Shown here: positions 27,612-36,724 of the stretch, piece by piece
Position numbering within the stretch: the stretch's first letter is position 1
Layout of the letters: the number at the start of each line of letters is the position of its first letter
NCBI RefSeq assembly: GCF_000760695.4
Contig: NZ_JHEG04000001.1
Span: 737,525 to 801,524, forward strand
From: Tolypothrix bouteillei VB521301
GTDB taxonomy: Bacteria; Cyanobacteriota; Cyanobacteriia; Cyanobacteriales; Nostocaceae
Reading direction: 5' to 3'
Length of the DNA: 64,000 nt
The notes under the pieces: model-generated
Told to the model about the DNA's origin: nothing
What the model saw: only the letters and a program-made list of their open reading frames with translations
Database searches by the model: none
Made by a program: the position numbers and the translations under genes

Positions 27612-27637
27612 CCTCATCTGTGGATGGGGTTTTTTTT
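27612..27637 (+). terminator. Intrinsic terminator
   Basis: CCTCATC (27612-27618) pairs with GATGGGG (27623-27629, one G-U pair) over TGTG, followed directly by eight T residues. It is 178 bp past the binding-protein stop on the plus strand. Confidence 0.75.
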
Positions 27638-27769
27638 AATGTGTGGCATACTGCCCTATCTGCCTATATTAGCGCTTGTCATTTTTTCATGTCAATCGTT
27701 CATTTAAAAAATCCTTAATGGTGACCAGTTACGTGGTTATTGGTTAGTGGTTAGCCCAGTGCTACAGGC

Positions 27770-27935
27770 GGTGAGTCCAGTGCTGCAGGCGGGTTTCCCG
27801 CGCCCTGGCAACTGGTGAGTCCAGCCCTGATAGCGCAGCGTGGCACTTTCGTGCCATAGGCGGGTCTCCCGCGCCCTGGGGACTGGCGAACAAGGGAGGG
27901 CGTATAGCCCTTGCGGGCATAGGCAACGCGTAGCG
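27770..27935. repeat. Dispersed GC-rich repeat block
   Basis: Contains two copies of GGCGGGT(T/C)TCCCGCGCCCTGG and several AGTCCAG words. The inverse of CCCGCGCCCTGGGGACTGG occurs at about 50305-50330, so this is a dispersed repeat family rather than a gene. The open frame in it (27751-27966) is a by-product. Confidence 0.65.
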
Positions 27936-27981
27936 TCTGTGATAGGAGATTAGGATCGTCGGTCACTGGTTAAGTGATTAC

Positions 27982-28659
27982 TTAAGCTGGAGCAAAAGCT
28001 CCGATGGGAATGGGTACGATTTGAGGACTGGTCAAGCAGGTTCCTTGTCTGTACCAAATTCCCTCTACTTCAAAAGCCTCAAATTCAGTTGTCAGGATTG
28101 CCCAAGTTCTTTCATTCAATCCACCAGAATAAGTCCAAGTAAATCGGCTTTCGCTCCGCAATCGTTGCTCTAGTTCTGTCAAATCTTCAGGTAGCCAAAA
28201 TCGAGTCATCACCCTTTGAGTTGCAATCTCTGGCGGAGTTTGTAGCAAATCAGACATTGCTTGATTGACAATAATTTGTTTGTGGTTATCTTGTCGGACA
28301 ATACTAACTGGGCGTTCGTTTTCTGCTGCGGCAATGATTCGATACAGCAATTCAACAGGCAAGTGTAACTGACTGCAAAAAACTGAACCTGTGGGCAAAA
28401 GAGTTTCAGCAGTTTCAGCCAGTGAAGGTGGTGTTTGATCGACCATCCATCCAAAGAACTCAATTGGGTGTTTGCAACGTTTCCACCCTATTTTTACTTT
28501 CCCCTTAATTTTTGCTGCCGTTTCCGACAAAGCTTCTCCATAGTTTTGAGCAAGATAGATAGCATCTTGTTTTGTAGGGGCGTGAATAGAAACCCCTCGG
28601 TGGGACAACTTATAGCTCCACCCCGCTTGATTGAGAACTCTAAGAACACACGCACTCAT
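27982..28659 (-). CDS. PAS-like sensor domain protein, paralogue of the gene at 29175
   Basis: 225 residues. Residues 1-70 form a conserved module (GVSIHAPTKQDAIYLAQNYG ... KGKVKIGWKRCKHPIEFFGW). After a short variable linker comes a PAS-like domain (PVSIVRQDNHKQIIVNQAMS near 118-137, followed by RFWLPEDLTELEQRLRSES and FTWTYSGGLNERTWAILTTE). No kinase, HTH or cyclase output is attached, so it probably acts by protein contact. It is about 65-70 percent similar by eye to the neighbour at 29175. Function unknown. Confidence 0.7.
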   Translation of the reverse strand: MSACVLRVLNQAGWSYKLSHRGVSIHAPTKQDAIYLAQNYGEALSETAAKIKGKVKIGWKRCKHPIEFFGWMVDQTPPSLAETAETLLPTGSVFCSQLHLPVELLYRIIAAAENERPVSIVRQDNHKQIIVNQAMSDLLQTPPEIATQRVMTRFWLPEDLTELEQRLRSESRFTWTYSGGLNERTWAILTTEFEAFEVEGIWYRQGTCLTSPQIVPIPIGAFAPA

Positions 28660-29174
28660 CTCTCACACCTTCTATTTATTATGTGAAGTGATAAAAATGT
28701 TGTTGCCAAGTCATAGCAATTTGGAAATTTGAATTGTAGATTTTGGGTTTTGGATTCAATCATCGATCGCATATTACTGCTCAGACCAACAACAACTTGG
28801 CCATCAATGGGTGTATTATTTACAGCACCATATAATTGATGGCAAATTAGCTTAACAGCCCCGTTAAGCGTTTTTGTTTTGAATGATGTCCATTATTTAA
28901 TAATAGTCAACGAATGTCAGCAAAATATATGTTTTTTCTTATAGAATTTATAGAATTCCTGTTAAGAATTGTGTACGTATATACCTTTCTCTAAGTAATA
29001 ATAAATCTTTAAATAAATAAACAAAAATAAAGATATTAGCAGTCCGTGTAGGATTTACAAACACCTCTTCCTTGTCTTCCTTGTCCTCCTTATCTCCTTT
29101 GTTTAGCTCTCAAAGAGGATTGCTATATTAGCAGTGAGTAGTGACTCGAAGAGTCACCGCTCGCCGAGCGCTAC
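28660..29174. other. 515-bp spacer between the PAS-like paralogues
   Basis: No gene. At 28850-28869 GCTTAAC pairs with GTTAAGC and is followed by GTTTTTGTTTT, a plus-strand terminator without any plus-strand gene before it. 29055-29110 has a CTCCTT-rich stretch, and 29125-29180 holds repeat words (AGTAGTGACTCGAAGAGTCAC, an inverted repeat, and CGCTCGCCGAGCG). Confidence 0.4.
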
Positions 29175-29903
29175 TCACTGCAAGGAAGCCCGTGAAGGAA
29201 TCGGCACGGGTTGAGGAGTTGTCAAACAGGTTCCCTGTCTGTACCAAATTCCCTCGACTTCAAAAGCCTCAAACTCAGTTGTGAGAATTGCCCAAGTATG
29301 TTCGTTGAGTCCACCGCAATAAGTCCAAATAAATCGACTTTCATTGCGTAAACGCTGTTGCAGTTCTGCTAAATCTTCCGGTAGCCAAAATCGGGTCATG
29401 ACCCTTTGAGTGGCAATCTTCGGAAAAGACTGTAACATATCAGACATTGCTTGGTTAACAATGATTTGCTGGTTGTTGTCTTGTCTGACAATACTAACCG
29501 GACGCTGATTTTCAGATGCTGCAATCATGCGATACAACAACCCCGTTGGTAGGTACAACTGGCTGCAAAAAACTTTTTCTTTGGAGAAAATGCGATCGCG
29601 AAGCGGCTGCTTTGCAGCATCGCCATTGGCGCAAGCCGTACCCGGCTTATCCCTAGTGTCAGCAGGTGCGGGAATTTTTTGCAAACCCATCCAACCGTAA
29701 AACTCGATGGGATGCTTGCAGCGTTTCCATCCTATTCGCACTTTCCCCTTAATCTTTGCTGCGGTTTCTGTCAAAACATCCCCATAGTTTTGTGCAAGGC
29801 GGGTTGCATCTTGCTTTGTAGGGGCTAGGATAGACACTCCTTCAGAAGACAGCTTATAGTTCCAACCTGGTTGATTGAGGACTTTCAGAACGCTCATACT
29901 CAT
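29175..29903 (-). CDS. PAS-like sensor domain protein with in-frame repeat insertion
   Basis: 242 residues, same layout as its paralogue: N-terminal module (GVSILAPTKQDATRLAQNYG ... RIGWKRCKHPIEFYGWM), then PAS-like core (PVSIVRQDNNQQIIVNQAMS; RFWLPEDLAELQQRLRNES; FIWTYCGGLNEHTWAILTTE). Between them is an extra stretch of about 17 residues (RDKPGTACANGDAAKQPLRD) absent from the paralogue, encoded by a HIP1-bearing GC-rich repeat at about 29590-29660. The start overlaps the upstream regulator gene by 50 bp, so the two are translationally linked. Function unknown. Confidence 0.7.
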   Translation of the reverse strand: MSMSVLKVLNQPGWNYKLSSEGVSILAPTKQDATRLAQNYGDVLTETAAKIKGKVRIGWKRCKHPIEFYGWMGLQKIPAPADTRDKPGTACANGDAAKQPLRDRIFSKEKVFCSQLYLPTGLLYRMIAASENQRPVSIVRQDNNQQIIVNQAMSDMLQSFPKIATQRVMTRFWLPEDLAELQQRLRNESRFIWTYCGGLNEHTWAILTTEFEAFEVEGIWYRQGTCLTTPQPVPIPSRASLQ

Positions 29904-30309
29904 CTATTACACCTTCAGAATTGTCATGTAAGCACTTAAAAGTTTGTTGCCAAATTATCTTTCGTTCTTGCTCAGGAATGCCCAAGGTAGACGTGATAAT
30001 GGCGAAGTCTCCTGGTGTAGGCAGTACTTCCCCTCTGGCTAGCGCTTGTAAGTTTTTGATTCCAAGGTGCCTTAGTTTTGTCATGTTGACTCGAACCAAC
30101 TCCGCAATCGTTCTTGGGAGGTAAGTTTGTTCGGGTTTTGAGAAGTTGGAAGAAGTTCTTTTAGCCAGCCACTCACACAGCATCTCTTCGATTGCGTCGC
30201 TTTGGGAAATTCCCTCACGAGCACAGATGCTTTTAAATTCTCGCGCTATTTCCACGAGAACATAGCCACTGACTTGTTTGTAATCAGCAGAACGCCTTTT
30301 GTCAGTCAT
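29854..30309 (-). CDS. Small regulator with RHH-like and HTH-like parts
   Basis: 151 residues. Residues 10-50 (SGYVLVEIAREFKSICAREG, ISQSDAIEEMLCEWLAKR) look like a ribbon-helix-helix or CopG-type element. Residues 66-115 (RTIAELVRVNMTKLRHLGIK, LQALARGEVLPTPGDFAIIT) resemble an XRE-like HTH with the short-turn pattern. Its 3' end overlaps the PAS-like gene, so it is the first gene of a two-gene unit, with the second PAS copy 500 bp further on. I do not recognise a named family. A role as DNA-binding partner of the PAS-like protein is an inference from overlap. Confidence 0.6.
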   Translation of the reverse strand: MTDKRRSADYKQVSGYVLVEIAREFKSICAREGISQSDAIEEMLCEWLAKRTSSNFSKPEQTYLPRTIAELVRVNMTKLRHLGIKNLQALARGEVLPTPGDFAIITSTLGIPEQERKIIWQQTFKCLHDNSEGVIDEYERSESPQSTRLEL

Positions 30310-30726
30310 GTCTCTTGGTCATTCCATAGACTGTTGATATCATGCTTGTCCTTATTGTCCCGCATTTAACCCAAATTGTTGGAATGGGAATTAAATTACT
30401 AACTCTTCATCTTACGCCAATTTTGAATGAATTCTTGACATAAAAAAATGACAAACGCTAGTATTAATTGGGAAGAGTATTTATTGTTGAATTTGAAAAA
30501 GAAACAAAAAAGGTAGATGCCCCTGAGGAGTTGTTCTCGAGTGAAAGACAAAGCATTTCCCCAGCTAGCTTTTATGGTTGGCAGCTAGCCGTAAAACTGA
30601 ATTAACAGAATTTGTGGAGTTATACTTTAGCCCTCAAACACTTATTATAGGGCAAAAATACTGAGTTGGATACACTCTACTGCAAAATACGCAAGTGCTT
30701 AATTGATTGGTTAGCAAGTGTTAAAT
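30310..30726. other. Spacer between PhoD and the RHH regulator
   Basis: About 420 bp without a gene. The half near 30310-30450 is the promoter zone of the regulator. 30540-30620 contains an inverted pair around CAGCTAGC / GCTAGCTG (30573-30600). Confidence 0.35.
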
Positions 30727-30748
30727 AGGCGGGCATAACAGCCCGCCT
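30727..30748. terminator. Hairpin downstream of phoD
   Basis: AGGCGGGC pairs perfectly with GCCCGCCT over ATAACA. A second hairpin (CGCCC/GGGCG, 30779-30792, followed by TTTT on the plus strand) touches the phoD stop codon. Together they separate phoD from the upstream plus-strand side. Confidence 0.6.
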
Positions 30749-30794
30749 GATATTTAAGGTAATTATTTTTTTTGAAAGCGCCCGTTAGGGCGTT

Positions 30795-32387
30795 TTACTT
30801 TTCCGGCGGTAAATCGACGCTGTAAAGAGTTTTGCCCTCTAGGTTCAGCAATGCCACTGTCATCACTTCTGTATCGCTGTTAATTTTCACAGTTCCAAAA
30901 AATTGGTAACCATCACTTGGGGGTCGATTTGCTTGTAAATTTGTGGGAATGCTTAGGAATTTTAATTGCGGACCAAAGGTATTATCAAGTCGATTCGGTC
31001 CAAAAGTACCGGAGTTAATAGGACCTGCAACAAACTCCCAGAAAGGTTTAAAGTCGGTAAACTGTGCTTGATTGGGGTCGTAGTAATGGGCTGCTGCATA
31101 ATGTACATCAGCTGTTAACCATACTACATTCTTAATGTCATTGCGATAGATAAAACGCAATAGATCTGCAAGTTCAAGTTCCCGCCCCAAAGCAGCACCA
31201 TCTCCGTTTGCTAAATTTTCAAAGTCAGTAGAACCATCGGGAACCACCAATCCAATTGGCATATCACTGGCAATAATTTTCCAAGTTGCTGTCGATTTCC
31301 GCAATTGATTTTTTAACCAGCGCACCTGGGCGTTGCCTAAAAATGCCGTTTCCGCACTTTGTTCCGTTTGGCGATTTGGTGTGTTGGGTCCCCTATAGCT
31401 GCGCTCGTCAAGCATGAAAATTTCCAGCGAAGGACCATAATTAAACGAGCGATAAATTCTGCTAGGGTCTTGACCGTTGATGTCGATGGGGAAATATTCT
31501 AAGAAAGCTTGATTTGCTCGTCTTGCTAACAAAGAAACATCTTTAACCGTGTAGCGACTATCATCAAGAATTTCACCTGGATACCAATTGTTGGTTGTTT
31601 CGTGGTCATCCCACTGAGCTATTATGGGAACTTCAGCGTTAAAACGCCGGACGTTCTCATCTAATAAATTGTAAATGTAGTTACCTCGAAACTCCTCTAG
31701 AGTTTCTGCAACTTTTGATTTTGCTTCTGTCGTAATATTTTTCCAGATGCTTCCATCATCCAATTTGACTTCTGATTGGATTGGACCGTCGGCGTAAATA
31801 GTGTCACCGGAATGGATGAAAAAGTCTGGGTTGAGTTTCCGGATAGTTTCGTAAATTTTCATACCCCCAAAGTCTGGATTAATACCCCATCCCTGACCGG
31901 CAGTATCCCCCGCCCATGCAAAAAAGATATCTCGTTGACCTTTATAAATGGGAGAAGTTCGGAAAGAACCGATCGCGGGTTCGCTTTCTTTGCTTGTATC
32001 ATCCAAATCTTGAAAAATAACTCGGTAGTAAATCTTTTGATCTAAAGGTAAGTTCTTAAGATAAACCCGTGCTGTATAATCGCTGACTTCCAAAGCGTTG
32101 GGTCCAATCACGCGTTGTGCATTTCGGAGAGATTCATCTAGACTGTATTCCACTATCAGCTTTGCCGGTTTGTCTGTACGACTCCAGATAACAGCCTTAT
32201 TACCACTGATGTCGCCACTGGCTACACCATATGGGATGGTAGGACGGTCTGTTTTGACGATCGCTGGTGCTTGGGCAAAAACTCGCGCTCTTGATAGAAA
32301 ATCTGTAGCTATGATTCCACCACTTGTCATAGCTGAAGTTATCAAAAACTGGCGTCGATTGAGCTTTTGTGGAGAATTGGAGGTCAT
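30795..32387 (-). CDS. phoD: PhoD-type alkaline phosphatase/phosphodiesterase
   Basis: 530 residues from the ATG at 32387. A longer frame to 32468 has an unlikely extra 27 residues in front of the signal. The N-terminus has a twin-arginine signal (LNRRQFLITSAMTSGG ... VFAQA). Family blocks: PYGVASGDISGNKAVIWSRT (N-terminal beta domain), WAGDTAGQGWG, HSGDTIYADGPI (metal site), AQWDDHETTNNWYPGE, FMLDERSYRGPN and WLTADVHYAAAHYYDPNQAQ. Such enzymes use Ca/Fe, are exported folded through Tat and release phosphate from phosphodiesters. In cyanobacteria phoD is usually under phosphate control, but no Pho box was recognised. Confidence 0.92.
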   Translation of the reverse strand: MTSNSPQKLNRRQFLITSAMTSGGIIATDFLSRARVFAQAPAIVKTDRPTIPYGVASGDISGNKAVIWSRTDKPAKLIVEYSLDESLRNAQRVIGPNALEVSDYTARVYLKNLPLDQKIYYRVIFQDLDDTSKESEPAIGSFRTSPIYKGQRDIFFAWAGDTAGQGWGINPDFGGMKIYETIRKLNPDFFIHSGDTIYADGPIQSEVKLDDGSIWKNITTEAKSKVAETLEEFRGNYIYNLLDENVRRFNAEVPIIAQWDDHETTNNWYPGEILDDSRYTVKDVSLLARRANQAFLEYFPIDINGQDPSRIYRSFNYGPSLEIFMLDERSYRGPNTPNRQTEQSAETAFLGNAQVRWLKNQLRKSTATWKIIASDMPIGLVVPDGSTDFENLANGDGAALGRELELADLLRFIYRNDIKNVVWLTADVHYAAAHYYDPNQAQFTDFKPFWEFVAGPINSGTFGPNRLDNTFGPQLKFLSIPTNLQANRPPSDGYQFFGTVKINSDTEVMTVALLNLEGKTLYSVDLPPEK

Positions 32388-32965
32388 AAAAATATAAAGG
32401 TAGTGAGTGGTTAGTGGTGAGTTCAGCCTTGGATGGGTTTCCCAACCTAGGGAACTATCGAACCTCAAGGGTTAGTGATGCTCTAATCTCTACACACTTT
32501 GCACCCTAATCTTAAATATCAACTTAGAAATGCAAGCGATCGCGTTCTTTAACACTTTGAAAGTTATCTAATGAAGTATTTAGTTGTCAATCATCTCAAT
32601 GACTTGTCTTTTTTTAAAAAATATTAAACTTGTAAAAATTAAGTAATTATTTTTTTAGCTAGCGATCGATAATACTTTTTGTTTATCAAAAGTTTTTTTT
32701 ATTTTTACAGAATTCTTACAATACTTATTCTTTTATTTGTATTATTTTCTACTGAAATGGATAAAATATTAAAAATTATAAAATTATTGTATTGTTAGCT
32801 TATTTTTCTCAAAAAAGCTTTAATTAAACTAATTTTTCTGCTATCTTAACTTTAGTATAATCATTTAATGCATAACCCAAGTTAACATTAATTAAACATT
32901 CACACTGTTGGTAAAGTAACCAACTCATTATTTTTGAGAACCTCTTATCCTAATAGTTGTCACAA
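32388..32965. promoter_or_regulatory. AT-rich region between phoD and a micro-ORF
   Basis: 578 bp. Next to phoD (32400-32465) lies a repeat patch (GGATGGGTTTCCCAACC) related in style to the block at 27770. The rest is extremely AT-rich with homopolymer runs and holds promoters for phoD (minus) and the micro-ORF (plus). Confidence 0.35.
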
Positions 32966-33082
32966 ATGTTATTAGCAATTACGCTCGCAATAATCGGTCT
33001 TTCCCCCCTTGTAGTTTTACTGTGTATGGCTTGGGTATGGGCAAAAACAGAACAATCGAAGTTCCACGAATTTGGAGATTAA
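32966..33082 (+). CDS. Micro membrane protein, 38 residues
   Basis: ATG at 32966 to TAA at 33082. The first 26 residues (MLLAITLAIIGLSPLVVLLC then MAWVWA) are one membrane helix, followed by a polar tail KTEQSKFHEFGD. The composition (single helix, short charged end) is that of small subunits bound to photosynthetic or respiratory complexes. It is not one I can name: it does not match PetM, PsbX, PsbY, Psb30 or NdhP as I remember them. It is too short for ordinary ORF callers. No strong ribosome site is seen. Confidence 0.45.
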   Translation: MLLAITLAIIGLSPLVVLLCMAWVWAKTEQSKFHEFGD

Positions 33083-33154
33083 TCTGACCGATTACACAGC
33101 GAGCGCTAACCAGTGATCGGTGAATGCTCGAAAATCACTGGCTAGCGATCGCTG

Positions 33155-33925
33155 CTACCAAGGCAATTGGCTACCATCCCAGGAAAAAAACTTTCCGCTA
33201 TCATTTTCTTGAAGTTGCTCAATAACACTAAGTAATTGAATGACTGTTCGCTCTATGGAAAATAATTTTTCAGGTGGTACGTTGGCTTGAAACGGCTTAG
33301 AAAGTCGAGTATCAGTTGTACCGGGATGTAAGGAGACAACTATAGTGTTGGGGCTAGTTCTTTTATATTCAATCGCCACTGTTCGCAGGAACATATTAAG
33401 AGCTGCTTTTGAGGCTCGATAACCATACCATCCTCCAAGTTGGTTGTCACCAATACTCCCTAATTTTGCAGAAATGCAAGCAAAAACACTATGCTCTTTG
33501 TGACGCAACAAGGGTAACAGATGTTTGGCAAGTAAAACCGAGCCAATACTGTTAACTTGGAAATAGCGCATTAAGTTTTCAGAATTAATCTGTCTTAAAC
33601 TTTTTTCTGGTTCTAGAGACGATTCATGCAATATACCCACACAATTTATAACTAGGTGAAGTTGCTTTACTTCCGTGCTTATCTTTTGAACCACTTGAGC
33701 AATTTGTGATTCATCCGTAATATCCATTGATAAGCAAGTTAAGCGTTCGCGATATCGATCGGCCAAAGTTAACAATTCAGAAGCAGAATCTGGTTGACGA
33801 TAGGTTGCATAAATTTTAACAATTTTATCATCTTGCAGCAGTGTTTTTACAAAACCCAAACCTATACCTTGACTGGCTCCTACAATCAATACATTGAGAT
33901 TCTTAATTTCTTGAAGAAAAGACAT
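33155..33925 (-). CDS. Short-chain dehydrogenase/reductase (C-factor-like)
   Basis: 256 residues, classical SDR. LIVGASQGIGLGFVKTLL is the TGxxxGxG-type cofactor site, NCVGIL replaces the usual NNAG, the serine is in CISAKLGSIG and the catalytic YGYRASKAALNMF gives YxxxK. VVSLHPGTTDTRLSKPF is the C-terminal family block shared with CsgA/C-factor-like SDRs. Substrate unknown. It stands alone between the micro-ORF and mnmE, on the same strand as mnmE but 81 bp beyond it. Confidence 0.88.
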   Translation of the reverse strand: MSFLQEIKNLNVLIVGASQGIGLGFVKTLLQDDKIVKIYATYRQPDSASELLTLADRYRERLTCLSMDITDESQIAQVVQKISTEVKQLHLVINCVGILHESSLEPEKSLRQINSENLMRYFQVNSIGSVLLAKHLLPLLRHKEHSVFACISAKLGSIGDNQLGGWYGYRASKAALNMFLRTVAIEYKRTSPNTIVVSLHPGTTDTRLSKPFQANVPPEKLFSIERTVIQLLSVIEQLQENDSGKFFSWDGSQLPW

Positions 33926-34006
33926 TTTGTCTAACTCAGCAGCTTCGCTAATAATTGTAATTATTTCCTACATAATTTTAATAATTTTTGCGATTCTCTG
34001 AGTGGT

Positions 34007-35389
34007 CTATTTCCCAATGCAAAACCTACTGAAAATTTTATCTAATACCGATTCTGTAACCTCCTCTCCAGTAATTTCTCCGAGTGCTTGAATTGCACCT
34101 CGCAGGTCAATAGTCCAGAAATCAAGAGGTAGCTGTTGAGCGATCGTTTCCCTGACTTGTTCTAACGCCATTTTTGCTTTCACGAGTGCGGCTGCTTGTC
34201 TTTGGTTAATCGCTAAATCTAAGTCAGAAGCTTGTACTTTATCGACTCTGACTTTTTCCAAAATCGCTGCTTCTAGAGCATCAAGCCCCTGGTTTTGAGC
34301 AACGGCTGTCTTAACAACATGACTGATACTTTTTGGATATTGCACTTCTTCTGGTGATGCTAGGTCAATTTTGTTAATCACTAAGATCAAAGGACGGTGT
34401 TGCACTTGTTCGTAAATTTCTCCATCACCTGCTGTCCAACCTGTTGAAGCATCTACCGTCAACAGCACTAAATCCGCCCCACTTGCAGCACGTCGGGAAC
34501 GTTCAACCCCAATTTTTTCGACTTGGTCTTCTGTTTCGCGAATTCCGGCTGTATCTAAAACCTGCACCGGGATTCCACCGACAACTAACTGTGATTCCAC
34601 AACATCGCGAGTTGTACCGGGTAAGTCAGTGACAATAGCGCGATCGCTTCGACTCCAAGCATTCAACAAACTTGACTTACCGACATTGGGACGCCCAACG
34701 ATCGCAACTTTTAACCCCGTGCGAAGGAGTTCGCCTTTGTCAGCAGTTGCCAAGATGTTGGTTATTTCTGCTGCAACTCTTTCCATGTCCGAGATGACTT
34801 TAGTTTCATCTAACGGTGGTAAATCTTCTTCAAAATCAATTCGAGCTTCGATTTCCGCTAAAATATCCAAACAACTAGCCCGTAACTGACGGATGGGATT
34901 GGCTAATTTTCCTTGCAATCCTGCTAAGGCGGCTTGTGCTGCTTGAGGCGATCGCGCACCGACCAAATCAGCAATACTTTCTGCCTGAGTTAAATCCAGC
35001 CGCCCGTTTAAAAATGCCCGCAGGGTAAACTCTCCCGGCTGAGCCAGTCTAGCCCCATTTTCCAAACACAGCTGCAAAACCTGCTGTACTGCCATGATTC
35101 CTCCATGACAGTGAAATTCTACTACATCATCACGAGTATAGGAACGAGGTGCTTTCATAATCAGCAAAAGAGCCTCATCCACCACTTGGCGTGTCTGTGG
35201 ATGGCGGATATAACCGTAAAGGATACGGTGGCTTTCCCAAGCTTGACGCCCAAGTGCGTGAAACAAAGTTTGAGCAATGTGCATTGCTTCCGTTCCGGAG
35301 ACACGCACGATCCCAACACTGCCTTGTTGCGGAACAATAGCAGTCGCGATCGCGGCAATGGTTCCAGTGGTTGCAAAGTTTTCTGACAT
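34007..35389 (-). CDS. mnmE: tRNA modification GTPase MnmE
   Basis: 460 residues, full length. The N-terminal tetrahydrofolate-binding domain ([34 protein letters not shown]) is followed by a central helical domain with an inserted G domain: [14 protein letters not shown] (G1), [13 protein letters not shown] (G2), DTAGIRE (G3), NKID (G4). The C-terminal FSRFCIGK is the MnmE CxGK motif required for catalysis. With MnmG it makes the carboxymethylaminomethyl group on U34 of tRNAs. A housekeeping gene, with no odd residues. Confidence 0.97.
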   Translation of the reverse strand: MSENFATTGTIAAIATAIVPQQGSVGIVRVSGTEAMHIAQTLFHALGRQAWESHRILYGYIRHPQTRQVVDEALLLIMKAPRSYTRDDVVEFHCHGGIMAVQQVLQLCLENGARLAQPGEFTLRAFLNGRLDLTQAESIADLVGARSPQAAQAALAGLQGKLANPIRQLRASCLDILAEIEARIDFEEDLPPLDETKVISDMERVAAEITNILATADKGELLRTGLKVAIVGRPNVGKSSLLNAWSRSDRAIVTDLPGTTRDVVESQLVVGGIPVQVLDTAGIRETEDQVEKIGVERSRRAASGADLVLLTVDASTGWTAGDGEIYEQVQHRPLILVINKIDLASPEEVQYPKSISHVVKTAVAQNQGLDALEAAILEKVRVDKVQASDLDLAINQRQAAALVKAKMALEQVRETIAQQLPLDFWTIDLRGAIQALGEITGEEVTESVLDKIFSRFCIGK

Positions 35390-35472
35390 TCAGTTACGAT
35401 TAATAGTTAATTGCAAAAAATTATACTTATACCATTTTGCATAAGCGGATTGTCGATTTTGGATTGAGAAAG

Positions 35473-36147
35473 TCATATATAGACACCGATAACATTTTTG
35501 GGCTTTTGATAAGGTAGTCCCTCACAAACCAACTGAGCAACCCAATATGTTTTTTGATTAAAGATACGGCGTACTAAACGAACATACTTAATCTTTGAGT
35601 TTAAACCGTGCCAGATTACAAGGTCGTTAGTGATTGTGGCTTTGAGCTTCAAACCAGACCATTCAACAACGTTACCAGTCCAGCGAATACCTTGTTTATT
35701 GGTTTTACCTTCTAAAGATGCAAACTGACCTTTCTGTTTAAATCTAACCTTCTTAGCCTTGCCAAACATCATTCGTTCTAAAGCTTTAAATGCTCTAGTA
35801 GCTATTTTTTGAATGGTATTAGCATCAAGGTTAGACTTAATCCAAACACTAGCTATAGCTGTTAAATTAGCGAAAGCCTCTAACTCGTATTCGCTAAACC
35901 TGTAGGCTGAACGTGCTTTTTGAAAAGCTGTAGCACGTTCTTTTTTGCTATTTTTTGGGATGAATTTAGCTGGCTGATACAGTTCAGAATTACGGACTAG
36001 TTCTATTCGAGCTAATCCTTCTGATAATACAGCGTTATATACCTGTCTTCCTGTTTCTAATCTGGCTGCAAGTACAGCCATATCCTGAAATGTCGTTTTT
36101 AATGGAATTTCAGTTATAAAGCTAGGCGTTTTTGCTGCCAAGATCAA
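35473..36147 (-). pseudogene. tnpB: Truncated IS605-type TnpB (N-terminal half only)
   Basis: 224 residues of the N-terminal wedge/REC-like half of a TnpB/OrfB relative (FQDMAVLAARLETGRQVYNA; ATRAFKALERMMFGKAKKVR; KIKYVRLVRRIFNQKTYWVA). It stops at NVIGVYI, exactly where the RuvC-I motif GVDIG should begin: the catalytic aspartate is changed to tyrosine and the frame ends. The RuvC and zinc-finger parts are absent. Decayed element remnant, divergent from the tnpA at 36326. Confidence 0.8.
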
Positions 36148-36325
36148 ATCACCCCCGTTACTTATTTATTAACTGACTACATTTTATCATACACAGTACT
36201 TTTGAGGTATGTGAGGTACATCAATTGCAGAATCACTTTTAAACGTCGGAATTTGAATTAGATCCTGTAACTCATCAACTCCGAATCTGCTATAGATACA
36301 GAAGAGCAAACTAATATTCCGGCAA

Positions 36326-36724
36326 ATGTCTTACAAATTTAAATCAAACAATAATGTTGTATATTTATGCAAATATCACGTTATTGTTTGCCCAAAATAT
36401 AGGCGAAAGGTACTAGTCAATGCTGTTGCATCTAGGCTTAAAGAATTGCTTGCTCAAATAGCAGTCGAGATTAAAGTCGAAATCTTGGAAATGGAAATAA
36501 TGCCAGATCGCGTACATCTATTGATAGAGGTCGAGCCTCAATTTGGGGTACATAAAGCCGTAAAAAGATTTAAGGGGGCTACTTCTAGATATTTAAGATT
36601 AGAGTTTCCTGAGCTAAAAAGTCGGTTACCTTCTTTGTGGATTAATTCTTACTTTGTTTTAACAGTAGGAGGCGCACTGCTAGACGTAATTAAAATGTAC
36701 ATTCAAAACCAAAAAGAAACCTGA
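36326..36724 (+). CDS. tnpA: IS200-type transposase TnpA with altered HUH motif
   Basis: 132 residues, normal length for Y1 transposases. NVVYLCKYHVIVCPKYRRKV is the N-terminal block, RFKGATSRYLRLEFPELKS the central one, and IKMYIQNQKET carries the catalytic tyrosine. The HUH motif, normally HVH in PDHVHLL, reads PDRVHLL: the first metal-binding histidine is arginine. That should weaken or abolish metal binding and cleavage, so the gene is probably inactive although the frame is whole. Confidence 0.88.
   Translation: MSYKFKSNNNVVYLCKYHVIVCPKYRRKVLVNAVASRLKELLAQIAVEIKVEILEMEIMPDRVHLLIEVEPQFGVHKAVKRFKGATSRYLRLEFPELKSRLPSLWINSYFVLTVGGALLDVIKMYIQNQKET

Noticed and set aside
27751..27966. 71-residue minus-strand frame
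   Set aside because: It consists of the GC-rich dispersed repeat and has repeat-derived residues only.
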